NCBI GenBank assembly: GCA_029547805.1
Contig: JAKPOP010000003.1
Location: 248,001-312,000, forward strand
Direction of reading: 5' to 3'
DNA length: 64,000 bases
Origin: Deltaproteobacteria bacterium
GTDB lineage: Bacteria; Myxococcota_A; UBA9042; DTJE01
Part shown: positions 17,336 to 25,168 of the stretch, piece by piece
How positions within the stretch are numbered: position 1 is the stretch's first letter
How the letters are laid out: each line of letters begins with the position of its first letter
The notes under the pieces: generated by a model
What the model was told of the DNA's origin: nothing
The model's input: the letters and a program-made list of their open reading frames with translations, nothing else
Databases searched by the model: none
Translations under genes and position numbers: made by a program

Positions 17336-18457
17336 GTGCCCTCTTCCCGACCGGGTTCCTGGTTCGGCCCCCTCCCGGGGACGCTCGCCGTCCTCCTGGG
17401 CGTGGCCATGGCCCCGGGCGTCCGAGCGGACCCCGCTCCCGGCACCTCCCTGGACCTCCAGACGGTCCGGTCCCTGGCCGCCCTCTCCCTGTCGTGCATC
17501 GACCGGCCCTTCCCCAACAAGCCCTCCCACATCTACGAGTCGCCGGACCAGGTGCGGCCGCCGGAGCAGTGGACCCCGGCCTTCTTCGGCTGCTTCGACC
17601 ATCACAGCGCGGTCCATGGCCACTGGGCCCTGGTGCGGGTTCTCCGGACCGCTCCCCAGGCGGACTCCGACGGCCGGATCCGGGCCGCCCTGGACCGCCA
17701 CCTGTCGCCCGAACTCCTGGAACGCGAGGCGGCCTTCTTCCAGGAGGAACGCAACCGCACCTTCGAGCGCCCCTACGGGTGGGGGTGGATCCTGCGCCTC
17801 GCCTCCGAACTGCATGACTTCGATGACGCCGACGCCCGGCGGTGGTTCGCCGCGATCACCCCCCTGGCCCGGGTCATCGCCCGGAATCTGGTGGACTACC
17901 TGGAGCGCCTCTCCTACCCCATCCGGGAAGGGGTCCACCCGAACACGGCCTTCGCCCTGACCCACGCCTGGGACTATTCCGTGGCCGTCGGGGACGAGGA
18001 TCTCCAGCATGCGGTTCGGGATGCAGCGATGCGTTTCTATGTCCAGGACGTCTCCTGCCCCATCGCCTGGGAGCCCTCGGGGGAAGACTTCCTCTCGCCC
18101 TGTCTGGCCGAGGCGGACCTGATGCGGCGAGTGCTGCCGTCGGCCCGTTTCGCCCGCTGGCTTGATCGATTCCTGCCGGACCTCTCCTCCCGGCGGACCT
18201 CCCTGGCGCCTCCCGAGGTCCGGGACCCGGCCGATCCCCGCATCGGGCACCTGATCGGCCTTCATTTTCAGCGTGCCTGGAGCCTCCTGGGCATCGCCCG
18301 CTCTCTTCCCGCAGGCGACCGGCGGATCGCCGTCTGCCGCGCCCTGGCGGCCCGGCACCAGGAGGCGGGGCTGGCCCGGATGGTGGGGAGCGGCTACGGG
18401 GGCGAACACTGGCTCGCCACGTTTGCCCTGTTCCTGTGGACCGGTGCCGGGGGCTGA
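17336..18457 (+). CDS. DUF2891 family protein, exported
   Basis: This encodes 373 residues from the GTG at 17336 (GGAGG six bases upstream). A signal peptide precedes ADPAPG. The body matches the DUF2891 family as I know it: the N-terminal CIDRPFPNKPSH segment, PAFFGCFDHHSAVHGHW, the central ERPYGWGWILRLA, HPNTAFALTHA, and a C-terminal IGLHFQRAWSL region. Conserved His, Trp and Asp residues and predicted paired helices suggest an alpha/alpha-toroid, possibly acting on sugars. No activity is established for the family. It lies 23 bases after the TolC gene and is likely part of the sigma-54-driven operon. Confidence 0.8.
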   Translation: MPSSRPGSWFGPLPGTLAVLLGVAMAPGVRADPAPGTSLDLQTVRSLAALSLSCIDRPFPNKPSHIYESPDQVRPPEQWTPAFFGCFDHHSAVHGHWALVRVLRTAPQADSDGRIRAALDRHLSPELLEREAAFFQEERNRTFERPYGWGWILRLASELHDFDDADARRWFAAITPLARVIARNLVDYLERLSYPIREGVHPNTAFALTHAWDYSVAVGDEDLQHAVRDAAMRFYVQDVSCPIAWEPSGEDFLSPCLAEADLMRRVLPSARFARWLDRFLPDLSSRRTSLAPPEVRDPADPRIGHLIGLHFQRAWSLLGIARSLPAGDRRIAVCRALAARHQEAGLARMVGSGYGGEHWLATFALFLWTGAGG

Positions 18458-18482
18458 TCCCCGGGTCCGACCGCTTCGGGCA

Positions 18483-18511
18483 TTGCACACGTCGCCGAGA
18501 AGGGCTAGTCT
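18483..18511 (+). promoter_or_regulatory. Candidate sigma-70-type promoter for the hybrid kinase-like gene
   Basis: TTGCAC at 18483-18488 and TAGTCT at 18506-18511 are separated by 17 bases, giving a transcription start near 18518. This fits a TTG start at 18541 and argues against the GTG inside the preceding gene. Confidence 0.45.
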
Positions 18512-18540
18512 GGAAACGTCTTGCGAATCTGGGGGCTCGA

Positions 18541-20478
18541 TTGGAAAGAGACCCCTCCACGATCCGCCCCCGCACCTTCGCCGAAGCCATCCGTGCCTGC
18601 CGGGAACGCGTGGCGCCGCACTTTGCCGATGTCGACCGGCGGCCCCTGGAAGGCACCCTTCGCCTGTCGGGGGAGCGGTACCTGCTGGTCCGGGCCGCCT
18701 CCCTGTCCCGGGAACTCTTCCAGTTGATCCACGAGATCCTCGAGGCCGATCCCGACTCGGAGGCAGTGGCCCTGGACCTGGCCTATGACCTGGCCCACGC
18801 CATCGGTCGAAACGACGCCCGATGGTTCCAGCAGCGGTTTCCCGAGAGCGATCCCTCGGAGCGGTTCTTCCTGGGTCCGGCCCACTTCGCCCTGACAGGC
18901 TGGGGCGACGTGGAGTTGGACGAGGCGTCCCGGTTGGAACCCGGTCCGGGATTCCTGCTGCGCTACGTCCATCGACACTCCTTCGAGGCCGACGTCTGGC
19001 TGGAACACGGATCGGCGGCTCTCTTTCCGGTCTGCGCGATGAATGCGGGATACTCCTCGGGCTGGACCTCAGAGACCCTGGGGCAGCCCCTCTCGGCGGT
19101 GGAGATCGATTGCCGGGCAATGGGACACGAGGCGTGCCGGTTCGTGATGGCCGGCCCGGCGGAACTCAGGCGGATCCTCCAGGAAGAGTCCCGCCATGCC
19201 CCCATTCCCAGGCGAGGTTCCTGGAGGATCCCGGACCCCTTCCTGCGCCAGCGCATGGAACGAGAACTGCGGCGGTCCCGGGAGGAACTGGAGCGGCGGG
19301 TCCAGGAGCGGACCGAGGACCTGAGCCGTCTGGCGGCTCGCCTTCAGGACGAGGTCCTCCAGCGGGAACAGGCGGAACAGCGGGCCATCGAGGCCGCGCG
19401 GTGGGAGGCCGCCGGCCAGGTCGCCGGGGGCATCGCCCACGACTTCAACAACCTGATGGGCGTCGTCATCGGCGAGGTGGAGCGCCTCGAGGCCCACCTG
19501 GCGCCAGGAGGCCCCGAGTCCGAGGCCCTGGCCCGGGTCCAGGCCGGTTGCCGGGCCGCCGCCGGCCTCTCCCTGCAATTGCTGGACTTCGTCCGTCCAG
19601 ACCCCATGTCCGACGCCATCGAGGAGGCGGCTCCGGTCATCCGGGAGGCACTCCACCTGCTGGAACGGGTCCTACCCTCGGGAATTCGCCTGGAGGTTCG
19701 GATCCCCGATCGACTCGGGACGGTGTCCATCGACCGGGATCGCCTGACTCGGGTCCTGACCCTGCTGTTGCTCCGGGTCCGGGACCGGATGCCCCAGGGC
19801 GGAACCCTCCAGGTGACCGCCTCCCGGGACCTGATGCAGCAACCGGGCGTCCTGGGGCCGGTTCTCCTGGAGGTCCAGCACCAGGGAACCGATTCGGCCT
19901 TCCCACCCGGCGATCGGCCCGGTCCCGGGAGGCCCCTCCCTGGAACCGGGTTCGCCGCCATCCATCGCATCCTGGAGACCTGCGGCGCCACCCTTTCCAT
20001 CCAGGAGACCCCGGACCGGGGGGCCCGACTCCAGGTCCGGCTGCCCGGCGCTCCCCCCCCGGCCGCAGGTCACGACGCGGCGCCTCAGGACAGGGGACCC
20101 CGGGGGGCGGGGGAGGTCGTGCTGGTCGTCGAGGACCATCTGGCCCTGCAGCGGTTGCTCCAGGAGGTCCTCCGGCAGGCCGGATACGAGGTCGTCGCCA
20201 CGGCGGATCCAGAGGAGGCCCTCCTCTGGATGAAGGAACCGGGCAGGCGCGTGGACCTGTTGCTGACCGACGTCATCCTGCCGGGCATCCACGGCCCGAG
20301 GCTGGCAGAGCAGGCGCGGTCCTTCCGGCCTGATCTGAAGGTCCTCTTCATGTCCGGCTACCCCGATGAACACCTGGGCAAGGTCGGCGTCGAGAGGGAT
20401 CGGTTGGACCTGCTCCAGAAGCCCTTCAGTCCGCCGGTATTGCTCCGGGAGATTCGTCGCCTGCTGACCGAGACCTGA
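18541..20478 (+). CDS. V4R-domain hybrid histidine kinase with degenerate ATP-binding domain
   Basis: This encodes 645 residues from the TTG at 18541 (GGGGG ahead of it); a GTG at 18436 would add 35 unpromising residues. An N-terminal V4R domain (about 90-205, SSGWTSETLGQPLSAVEIDC with HEACRF) resembles the ligand-sensing domain of XylR-type regulators. A coiled coil and HisKA-like helices with GGIAHDFNN (His300) follow, then a poor HATPase: the N-box Asn is lost (VLTLLLLRVRDRMPQGG), the DxGxG box reads QHQGTDS, and GTGLGL reads PGTGFAAI. A C-terminal receiver is intact (LLTDVILPGIHG, LQKPF). The histidine and receiver could take part in phosphotransfer, but autophosphorylation looks unlikely. 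It follows the DUF2891 gene and is convergent, three bases apart, with the kinase operon. Confidence 0.8.
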   Translation: MERDPSTIRPRTFAEAIRACRERVAPHFADVDRRPLEGTLRLSGERYLLVRAASLSRELFQLIHEILEADPDSEAVALDLAYDLAHAIGRNDARWFQQRFPESDPSERFFLGPAHFALTGWGDVELDEASRLEPGPGFLLRYVHRHSFEADVWLEHGSAALFPVCAMNAGYSSGWTSETLGQPLSAVEIDCRAMGHEACRFVMAGPAELRRILQEESRHAPIPRRGSWRIPDPFLRQRMERELRRSREELERRVQERTEDLSRLAARLQDEVLQREQAEQRAIEAARWEAAGQVAGGIAHDFNNLMGVVIGEVERLEAHLAPGGPESEALARVQAGCRAAAGLSLQLLDFVRPDPMSDAIEEAAPVIREALHLLERVLPSGIRLEVRIPDRLGTVSIDRDRLTRVLTLLLLRVRDRMPQGGTLQVTASRDLMQQPGVLGPVLLEVQHQGTDSAFPPGDRPGPGRPLPGTGFAAIHRILETCGATLSIQETPDRGARLQVRLPGAPPPAAGHDAAPQDRGPRGAGEVVLVVEDHLALQRLLQEVLRQAGYEVVATADPEEALLWMKEPGRRVDLLLTDVILPGIHGPRLAEQARSFRPDLKVLFMSGYPDEHLGKVGVERDRLDLLQKPFSPPVLLREIRRLLTET

Positions 20479-20481
20479 TGG

Positions 20482-21669
20482 TCACCGCAGGATCCACCAG
20501 GCCATCGCCCCGGCCACCGCCAGCGCCACCACGGCCCCGATGACCCACCACGCCGGGCTCCGCCTGGGACGGGAGGCGACCCCCGGCCAGGCAGGGAGCG
20601 ACCGGGTCCCGAGGACGTATCGATCCACCTGCGACAGGAGGTCCCCCGGTCCCGACGAGGGGTCTTCCGGAGGCGGTTCCGGCAAGGGCCCCCCGTCGGG
20701 ATCGGCCCGGGCCAGGTCCTGGAGGACGGCCTCGGCGTCGGGATATCGGTCCTGGGGCCGCTTCTCCAGCAGCCGGGCCACGACCCGGGCCACGGCCGCC
20801 GGAACCCCCGGGGCCAGGTGTTCGACGGGGACGGGACGCCTCTTCAGGTGGCCCTCCAGGACCTCGTCCAGCGTGCCCACGAAGGGCGGCCGACCGGCGA
20901 TCATGCGGTAGAGCATGACCCCCAGGGCGTAGAGGTCCGCCCGGCCGTCCACCTGGGAGGACCCCCGGGCCTGCTCGGGGGCCATGTAGGTCGGTGTCCC
21001 GAGCACCGTCGGAAGCAGGGTCAATCGCCGGCCAACGTGGTCCTCCGGTCCCTTCCGGGAGGTCCCGGTGCCGCCGGCGACACAGGCGAAGCCGAAATCC
21101 AGGATCCGCACCAGGGGATGCCCCAGGGGATCCCGGCAGATGAGCAGGTTCCGGGGTTTCAGGTCCCGGTGAACGACCCCCTTCCCGTGGGCGACCTTCA
21201 ACGCCCGAAGGACCTGCCGGGTGATGGAGAGGGCCTCCGGCAGCGGAAGCGGCCCGGTCAGCAGGTCCTCGAGGCTCTGGCCTTCAACATACTCCATCGT
21301 GAAGTAGTGGGTCCCGTCCTCCAGGACCCCGAAATCGTAGGCCGGGACCACCGCCGGGATCCCCAGGGACTTCGTGAGCACCGCCTCCAGCCGGAAGCGC
21401 CGGACCAGTTCCGGGTCCCGGGTCAGTTCCCGACGGAGCAGTTTCGCGGCGACCCGGCCTCCCGCCTCGGGGTCCTCGGCCACGTACACGGCCCCCGAGG
21501 CCCCGATCCCCAGGCGCCGGGTCAGCACCAGCCTCCCGAGGATTCGCTGGCCAATGCGGAAGTCCGGTGGCCAGCCGCCGGGGGGACGGGCGCTGCCGCA
21601 GGCGGGACAGCGTTCCTCCCGGGAGTCCAGGGGTCCTCGGCATCGGGGGCATCCCGTCGTCTCTTCCAT
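20482..21669 (-). CDS. Ser/Thr protein kinase with zinc ribbon and C-terminal membrane anchor
   Basis: This encodes 395 residues from the ATG at 21669 (AGGAG upstream). An N-terminal zinc ribbon (CPRC at 7-10, CPAC at 21-24) precedes a complete PknB-type kinase domain (about 45-310): the glycine loop GIGASGAV, Lys77, catalytic HRDLKPRN (Asp169), DFG at 191-193, and GTPTYMAPEQARG. A Pro/Asp/Glu-rich linker leads to a single C-terminal membrane helix (WWVIGAVVALAVAGAMAWW) with almost nothing beyond it. It is the last gene of a four-gene leftward operon, 32 bases after the second kinase. All catalytic residues are present, so it should phosphorylate proteins in the cytoplasm. Confidence 0.9.
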   Translation of the reverse strand: MEETTGCPRCRGPLDSREERCPACGSARPPGGWPPDFRIGQRILGRLVLTRRLGIGASGAVYVAEDPEAGGRVAAKLLRRELTRDPELVRRFRLEAVLTKSLGIPAVVPAYDFGVLEDGTHYFTMEYVEGQSLEDLLTGPLPLPEALSITRQVLRALKVAHGKGVVHRDLKPRNLLICRDPLGHPLVRILDFGFACVAGGTGTSRKGPEDHVGRRLTLLPTVLGTPTYMAPEQARGSSQVDGRADLYALGVMLYRMIAGRPPFVGTLDEVLEGHLKRRPVPVEHLAPGVPAAVARVVARLLEKRPQDRYPDAEAVLQDLARADPDGGPLPEPPPEDPSSGPGDLLSQVDRYVLGTRSLPAWPGVASRPRRSPAWWVIGAVVALAVAGAMAWWILR

Positions 21670-21701
21670 CGTCTCTCCTGGGCCCCAGGCGGCAGGCCCC
21701 A

Positions 21702-23198
21702 TCACGGTTCCCGGAGGTCCTCCACCAGCAGGCACGGACCGGTCCACATCCGGGCCAGGCCCAGGGCCGAGGCGCAGGTCTCCTCGGCCCACCCGTTCCC
21801 CTCGCAGATGGATGGCATGCGGTCCATCGGGACCGTGTGGCCCCGCAGGCGGACCTCGCCCCCCTCCTCCGGTGCCCCCGACATCGAGAAGACCCAGAGG
21901 CTCCCGCTCCGGTCGGCGACCTGGAACAGGCTGAACCGTCCCAATGGCAGGCTCATGGTCCTCCGGACCGTCCCCCGGACCCGGACGGGGCGATTGGGGG
22001 CACAGGACTCCTTCACCTTGGCCAGGGGCTCCCGGCTGGAGGACAGGATTCCCCAGGTCCCCAGGGAGATCGCCGCCGCAGCCACGAGCCCCGCCGGCAG
22101 CAGGAAGCGCCGCAGGGAGGGACGGCTGCCGTTGGCCGGTCTCCGCTCCGCAGTCCCCGGGACCCGGCCGGGGTCCTCCGGGACCGTCTCCGGTTCCGGG
22201 ACGACATCGCCTCCTTCCTCGATGGACCGCAGACGCGACGCCACCTCCTCGGCGGACCCCGGGCGACCGGCAGGATCGCTCCGCAGGAGGTCCTCGATCA
22301 ACCGCCACAAAGGCCGGGGAACCGTGCAGCCGTCCGGAAGCGGTGGCAGCGGTTCGGTGGCCTTCCGGGCCAGGATCACCAGCGGAGGGCCGCTCCAGGG
22401 CACCCGGCCGACGATCATCTCGTAGAGGAGAATCCCCAGGGAATAGAGGTCCGAACGCTCGGTCAACGGCTGGTTGTATCCGAGTTCCGGGGCCATGTAG
22501 GCGAAGGTCCCGACGATCGTCGCCCCCTGCTCGACGTCCAGCGTCCTCTCGCCCGAACGAAAGGTCGCCAGGCCGAAATCGAGGATGCGCACCTCGCCGG
22601 GTCCCGTCGTCCCCTGCTCCAGGAACAGGTTCGACGGCTTCAGGTCCCCGTGAAGCACCCCCTCCCGATGGGCGGCTGCGAGGCCCTCGGCGGTTTCCCG
22701 AGCGATGCGGACCGCTTCCCGCCACGGGATGCGGTGCCCCGGGGACCTCGCCAGGCGTCGGCCCAGGTCCTCCCCCCGAAGCAGGGCCGTGACCAGGCAG
22801 GGGATGCCGTCCTCACTGACTTCGAAGTCCAGGAACTCCACCACATGGGGACTCCGGATCCGCCCCAGGGCCGAGGCCTCCAGGACCCGTTGCCGGAGGT
22901 CGGTCCGGCTCGATTCGGCGCTGCCGGTGCCCTCGGTCATGAACTTGATGGCGACCATCCGGTTCCGGATGCGGTCGTAGCCCCTGTGGACGACCCCCAT
23001 CGCGCCCTGTCCCAGTCGGCCCAGGACCCGGTACCTCGGCGCATTCAACATCCGCCCGGCCCGTTCCGATCCATCCAGGCGGACCTCTTCCTCCGAGACG
23101 GCCGAGCAGTGGCACTCGGGGCAGCGACTGCCGCTGATGGGTTGGATGCACCAGGGACACCAGCGGCTTCCCGGTGCCGTCTCCTCGCCAACCGCCAT
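21702..23198 (-). CDS. Ser/Thr protein kinase with extracytoplasmic OB-like domain
   Basis: This encodes 498 residues from the ATG at 23198 (AGGAGA ahead). It has a zinc ribbon (CPWC at 14-17, CPEC at 26-29) and a kinase domain (about 55-320) with Lys85, DFG and GTFAYMAPE. The catalytic loop reads HGDLKPSN, so Gly replaces the usual Arg (a non-RD kinase). A membrane helix (LLPAGLVAAAAISLGTWGIL) precedes about 110 extracytoplasmic residues: a small beta domain (VRVRGTVRR...FSLFQVADRSGSLWVFS) followed by cysteines. The same domain, in the same order, makes up the whole soluble part of the adjacent small protein at 23247-23678. It probably senses an envelope signal; the ligand is unknown. Confidence 0.88.
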   Translation of the reverse strand: MAVGEETAPGSRWCPWCIQPISGSRCPECHCSAVSEEEVRLDGSERAGRMLNAPRYRVLGRLGQGAMGVVHRGYDRIRNRMVAIKFMTEGTGSAESSRTDLRQRVLEASALGRIRSPHVVEFLDFEVSEDGIPCLVTALLRGEDLGRRLARSPGHRIPWREAVRIARETAEGLAAAHREGVLHGDLKPSNLFLEQGTTGPGEVRILDFGLATFRSGERTLDVEQGATIVGTFAYMAPELGYNQPLTERSDLYSLGILLYEMIVGRVPWSGPPLVILARKATEPLPPLPDGCTVPRPLWRLIEDLLRSDPAGRPGSAEEVASRLRSIEEGGDVVPEPETVPEDPGRVPGTAERRPANGSRPSLRRFLLPAGLVAAAAISLGTWGILSSSREPLAKVKESCAPNRPVRVRGTVRRTMSLPLGRFSLFQVADRSGSLWVFSMSGAPEEGGEVRLRGHTVPMDRMPSICEGNGWAEETCASALGLARMWTGPCLLVEDLREP

Positions 23199-23246
23199 GC
23201 CCTCTCCTGGAAACCTGTCGGGAAAATGCATCTGCCCGACGGGGCC

Positions 23247-23678
23247 CTAGTTGCGCCCGTCCTCCAGCAGGAGGCACGCCCCCGAGGCCGCCCGGAGAAG
23301 ACCGGAGACCGCCCGGCAGACCTCGGCACTGATCCCCTCGCTGCCACAGGTCCCCGCCAGGTCCTGGGTGGCGAACAGGCGCCCCTTCACCTTGACCTTG
23401 CTCCCCTTGTCGGGAGTCCCCCGGCGGCTCAGCACCCACAGGTGTCCGTCATCGTCCAGGACCTTGTAGAGGCCGTAGTCCGTCAGGGGCACCCCCAGGG
23501 AATCCCCGACGACACCACGAAGCGTGAGGGATCGTTCCCCCTCTCGGGAACACTGCTCCCGAGCCTCCTTCGTCGAGGTGATTCCCCAGCGCGTCGCCGC
23601 GTACCATCCCCCCGCGGCGGCCAGCAGCACCAGCACGAGGACCCCCAGCACACCCAGTTTGCTCACGCCTCGCGGCAT
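23247..23678 (-). CDS. Membrane-anchored stand-alone OB-like domain protein
   Basis: This encodes 143 residues from the ATG at 23678 (CCAGGAGGAAC upstream). One N-terminal membrane helix (LGVLGVLVLVLLAAAGGWYA) leads to an extracytoplasmic domain that aligns by eye with the C-terminal domain of the kinase next door: LTLRGVVGDS, then YGLYKVLDDDGHLWVLS, then KVKVKGRL, and finally a Cys-containing helix ending in a CLL(V/L)ED segment (CLLLEDGRN here, CLLVEDLREP in the kinase). It lies 48 bases before the kinase gene and is certainly in the same operon. It may bind the same ligand as the kinase or pair with its sensor domain. No known family name was recognised. Confidence 0.7.
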   Translation of the reverse strand: MPRGVSKLGVLGVLVLVLLAAAGGWYAATRWGITSTKEAREQCSREGERSLTLRGVVGDSLGVPLTDYGLYKVLDDDGHLWVLSRRGTPDKGSKVKVKGRLFATQDLAGTCGSEGISAEVCRAVSGLLRAASGACLLLEDGRN

Positions 23679-23730
23679 CCCGTGTTCCTCCTGGAGACGT
23701 CGTATTCTACCCCAACGGGCGCTCGGTGGG

Positions 23731-24177
23731 TCACGGGGCCGTTCCGTCGGCAAACCAGGTCGGAAACCAGAGGCAGACCGCCAGCGTCACCAGCGTCACG
23801 GCCAGCATCGACAGCAGGATGGGCAGGGCCGCCCGCCGCTGGGGGACGTGGACCAGGCGCAGGAAGGCCATCACGGCCCAGGGGCCCACCAGGGGCGCCG
23901 CCAGGAAGATGGACCAGAAGCCCCCTCCCGAGGCCATCAGCCGTTCGATGCGGGGGCTCCGGTGCCGCTCCAGCAGGCGGCGCCACCAGGGCCATCGCAT
24001 CAGGAGGTCGAAGAAGAGGTCCACCACCGGGACCTGGAGGTAGGCCAGCAGGGGCCCCAGGAACAGCCACCACCACCAGGGCTGCCCCAGCGCCAGGACC
24101 CCCAGGGGAATCGCCACCACGATCCCGCCAAACGGCTCGGCGGCCACCAGGAAGACCCCCAGGTCCGCGATTCCCAT
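23731..24177 (-). CDS. Small integral membrane protein (Sm_multidrug_ex-like)
   Basis: This encodes 148 residues from the ATG at 24177. It is strongly hydrophobic with about four membrane segments. The pattern is FGGIVVAIPLGVLALG near the start, a charged loop (RRLLERHRSPRIER), then FWSIFLAAPLVGPWAVMAF. This resembles the small multi-drug export family in layout, but the identity is weak. It is the first gene of the leftward kinase operon, 52 bases ahead of the OB-like protein. A tentative promoter lies at 24206-24234. A transport role is a guess. Confidence 0.5.
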   Translation of the reverse strand: MGIADLGVFLVAAEPFGGIVVAIPLGVLALGQPWWWWLFLGPLLAYLQVPVVDLFFDLLMRWPWWRRLLERHRSPRIERLMASGGGFWSIFLAAPLVGPWAVMAFLRLVHVPQRRAALPILLSMLAVTLVTLAVCLWFPTWFADGTAP

Positions 24178-24205
24178 GGCGCTGTGCTCCGACGCCCCGG
24201 GGGCG

Positions 24206-24234
24206 ATGCTGCGCAACGACGGCCCTCCCGTCAA
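24206..24234 (-). promoter_or_regulatory. Candidate promoter of the Ser/Thr kinase operon
   Basis: On the minus strand TTGACG (24234-24229) and CAGCAT (24211-24206) are 17 bases apart, with transcription starting near 24199. The -35 match is strong and the -10 is weak. It is divergent from the promoter at 24265-24293. Confidence 0.4.
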
Positions 24235-24264
24235 TCCCCCCAAGGTCCCGATGGGACCCTCGGC

Positions 24265-24293
24265 TTGGGTTTTGCCGATGGGGGCCGTATCAT
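24265..24293 (+). promoter_or_regulatory. Candidate promoter of the ABC-2 exporter operon
   Basis: TTGGGT (24265-24270) and TATCAT (24288-24293) are separated by 17 bases. The predicted start near 24300 leaves a 17-base leader before the permease ATG. Confidence 0.5.
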
Positions 24294-24316
24294 TCCCTCG
24301 GGTTCGGGAGTCCCCG

Positions 24317-25168
24317 ATGAATGCCTGGCAGGATGCCTGGAGGATCGCCCGCTTCGACCTGGAAACGGCCCTTCGGACCCGTCGTCTGGTCCTCTGGTTC
24401 GCAATCTATCTCCTGGTGGCCCTGATCACCGCGATGGTGCTCGTGAAGATCGAGACGTCCGTGGGCGACCAGATCGGGACTCTGCGGGCCCTGGCCCAGG
24501 CCCCCGCCGGCACCGACGAGGAGGCCAACAAGTTCCTGAAAGGCCTGTCCTTCCTGACCGGGGGAGATACCGAAATCGCACTTCAGATGGTCCGGATGCC
24601 TCTGATCGTCACGGGGTTCTTCTGGTCGATCCTGACCTTCCTGCCGGGCCTGATCCTGCTCACGAGCCACGACATGATCAACGGCGAGGTCCGGAACCGG
24701 TCCACGCGCTTCGTGCTGCTCCGCACCACCCGAACCGCCCTGCTGCTGGGCAAGACGATCTCCCACCTCTCCCTGGCCCTCGTGGCGACCCTGCTGGCGA
24801 ATCTGCTGGTGCTGATCTACGGAGCGGTCCGGCTCCCATCCATGCCGCTGCTTCAGACCTCCGGGCTGCTGCTGCGGTTCTTCGCACTGGGCATCCCCTA
24901 TGCCCTGTGCTGGGTCTCCCTGACGGCCCTGGTCTCGAGCCTCCTCGACTCGGGCCCCCGATCCCTGGTGACCCTGGGGGTGCTGTTGATGGTGTTCCAG
25001 GTCCTCTCCCTGAACAGCGACGTCGGCTTCCTGTCTCCCTTGTCCCATCGCCTGGGCCTGTGGTCCGGAGACCTCTTGAAGGTGGGGATGAGCGTCGCGA
25101 TCTACCTGATCTTCGCGGGCGTCTTCTGGGCCGGGACATGGTGGCGCATCACCCGGAGGGACCTGTGA
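24317..25168 (+). CDS. ABC-2 type transporter permease
   Basis: This encodes 283 residues from the ATG at 24317; the open frame further upstream crosses the promoter region and is not used. About six membrane segments are visible, starting at LVLWFAIYLLVALITAMVLV, with a cytoplasmic charged stretch HDMINGEVRNRSTRFVLLRTTR in the region that couples ABC-2 permeases to their ATPase. The size and layout fit ABC-2 exporters such as YhgE- or NosY-like permeases. It overlaps the ATP-binding gene by one base (TGATG), so the two make one exporter. The substrate is unknown. Confidence 0.82.
   Translation: MNAWQDAWRIARFDLETALRTRRLVLWFAIYLLVALITAMVLVKIETSVGDQIGTLRALAQAPAGTDEEANKFLKGLSFLTGGDTEIALQMVRMPLIVTGFFWSILTFLPGLILLTSHDMINGEVRNRSTRFVLLRTTRTALLLGKTISHLSLALVATLLANLLVLIYGAVRLPSMPLLQTSGLLLRFFALGIPYALCWVSLTALVSSLLDSGPRSLVTLGVLLMVFQVLSLNSDVGFLSPLSHRLGLWSGDLLKVGMSVAIYLIFAGVFWAGTWWRITRRDL

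Noticed and set aside
18436-18540. GTG start of the kinase-like gene inside the DUF2891 gene
   Set aside because: It has no ribosome site and lies upstream of the best promoter; the TTG at 18541 fits both better.
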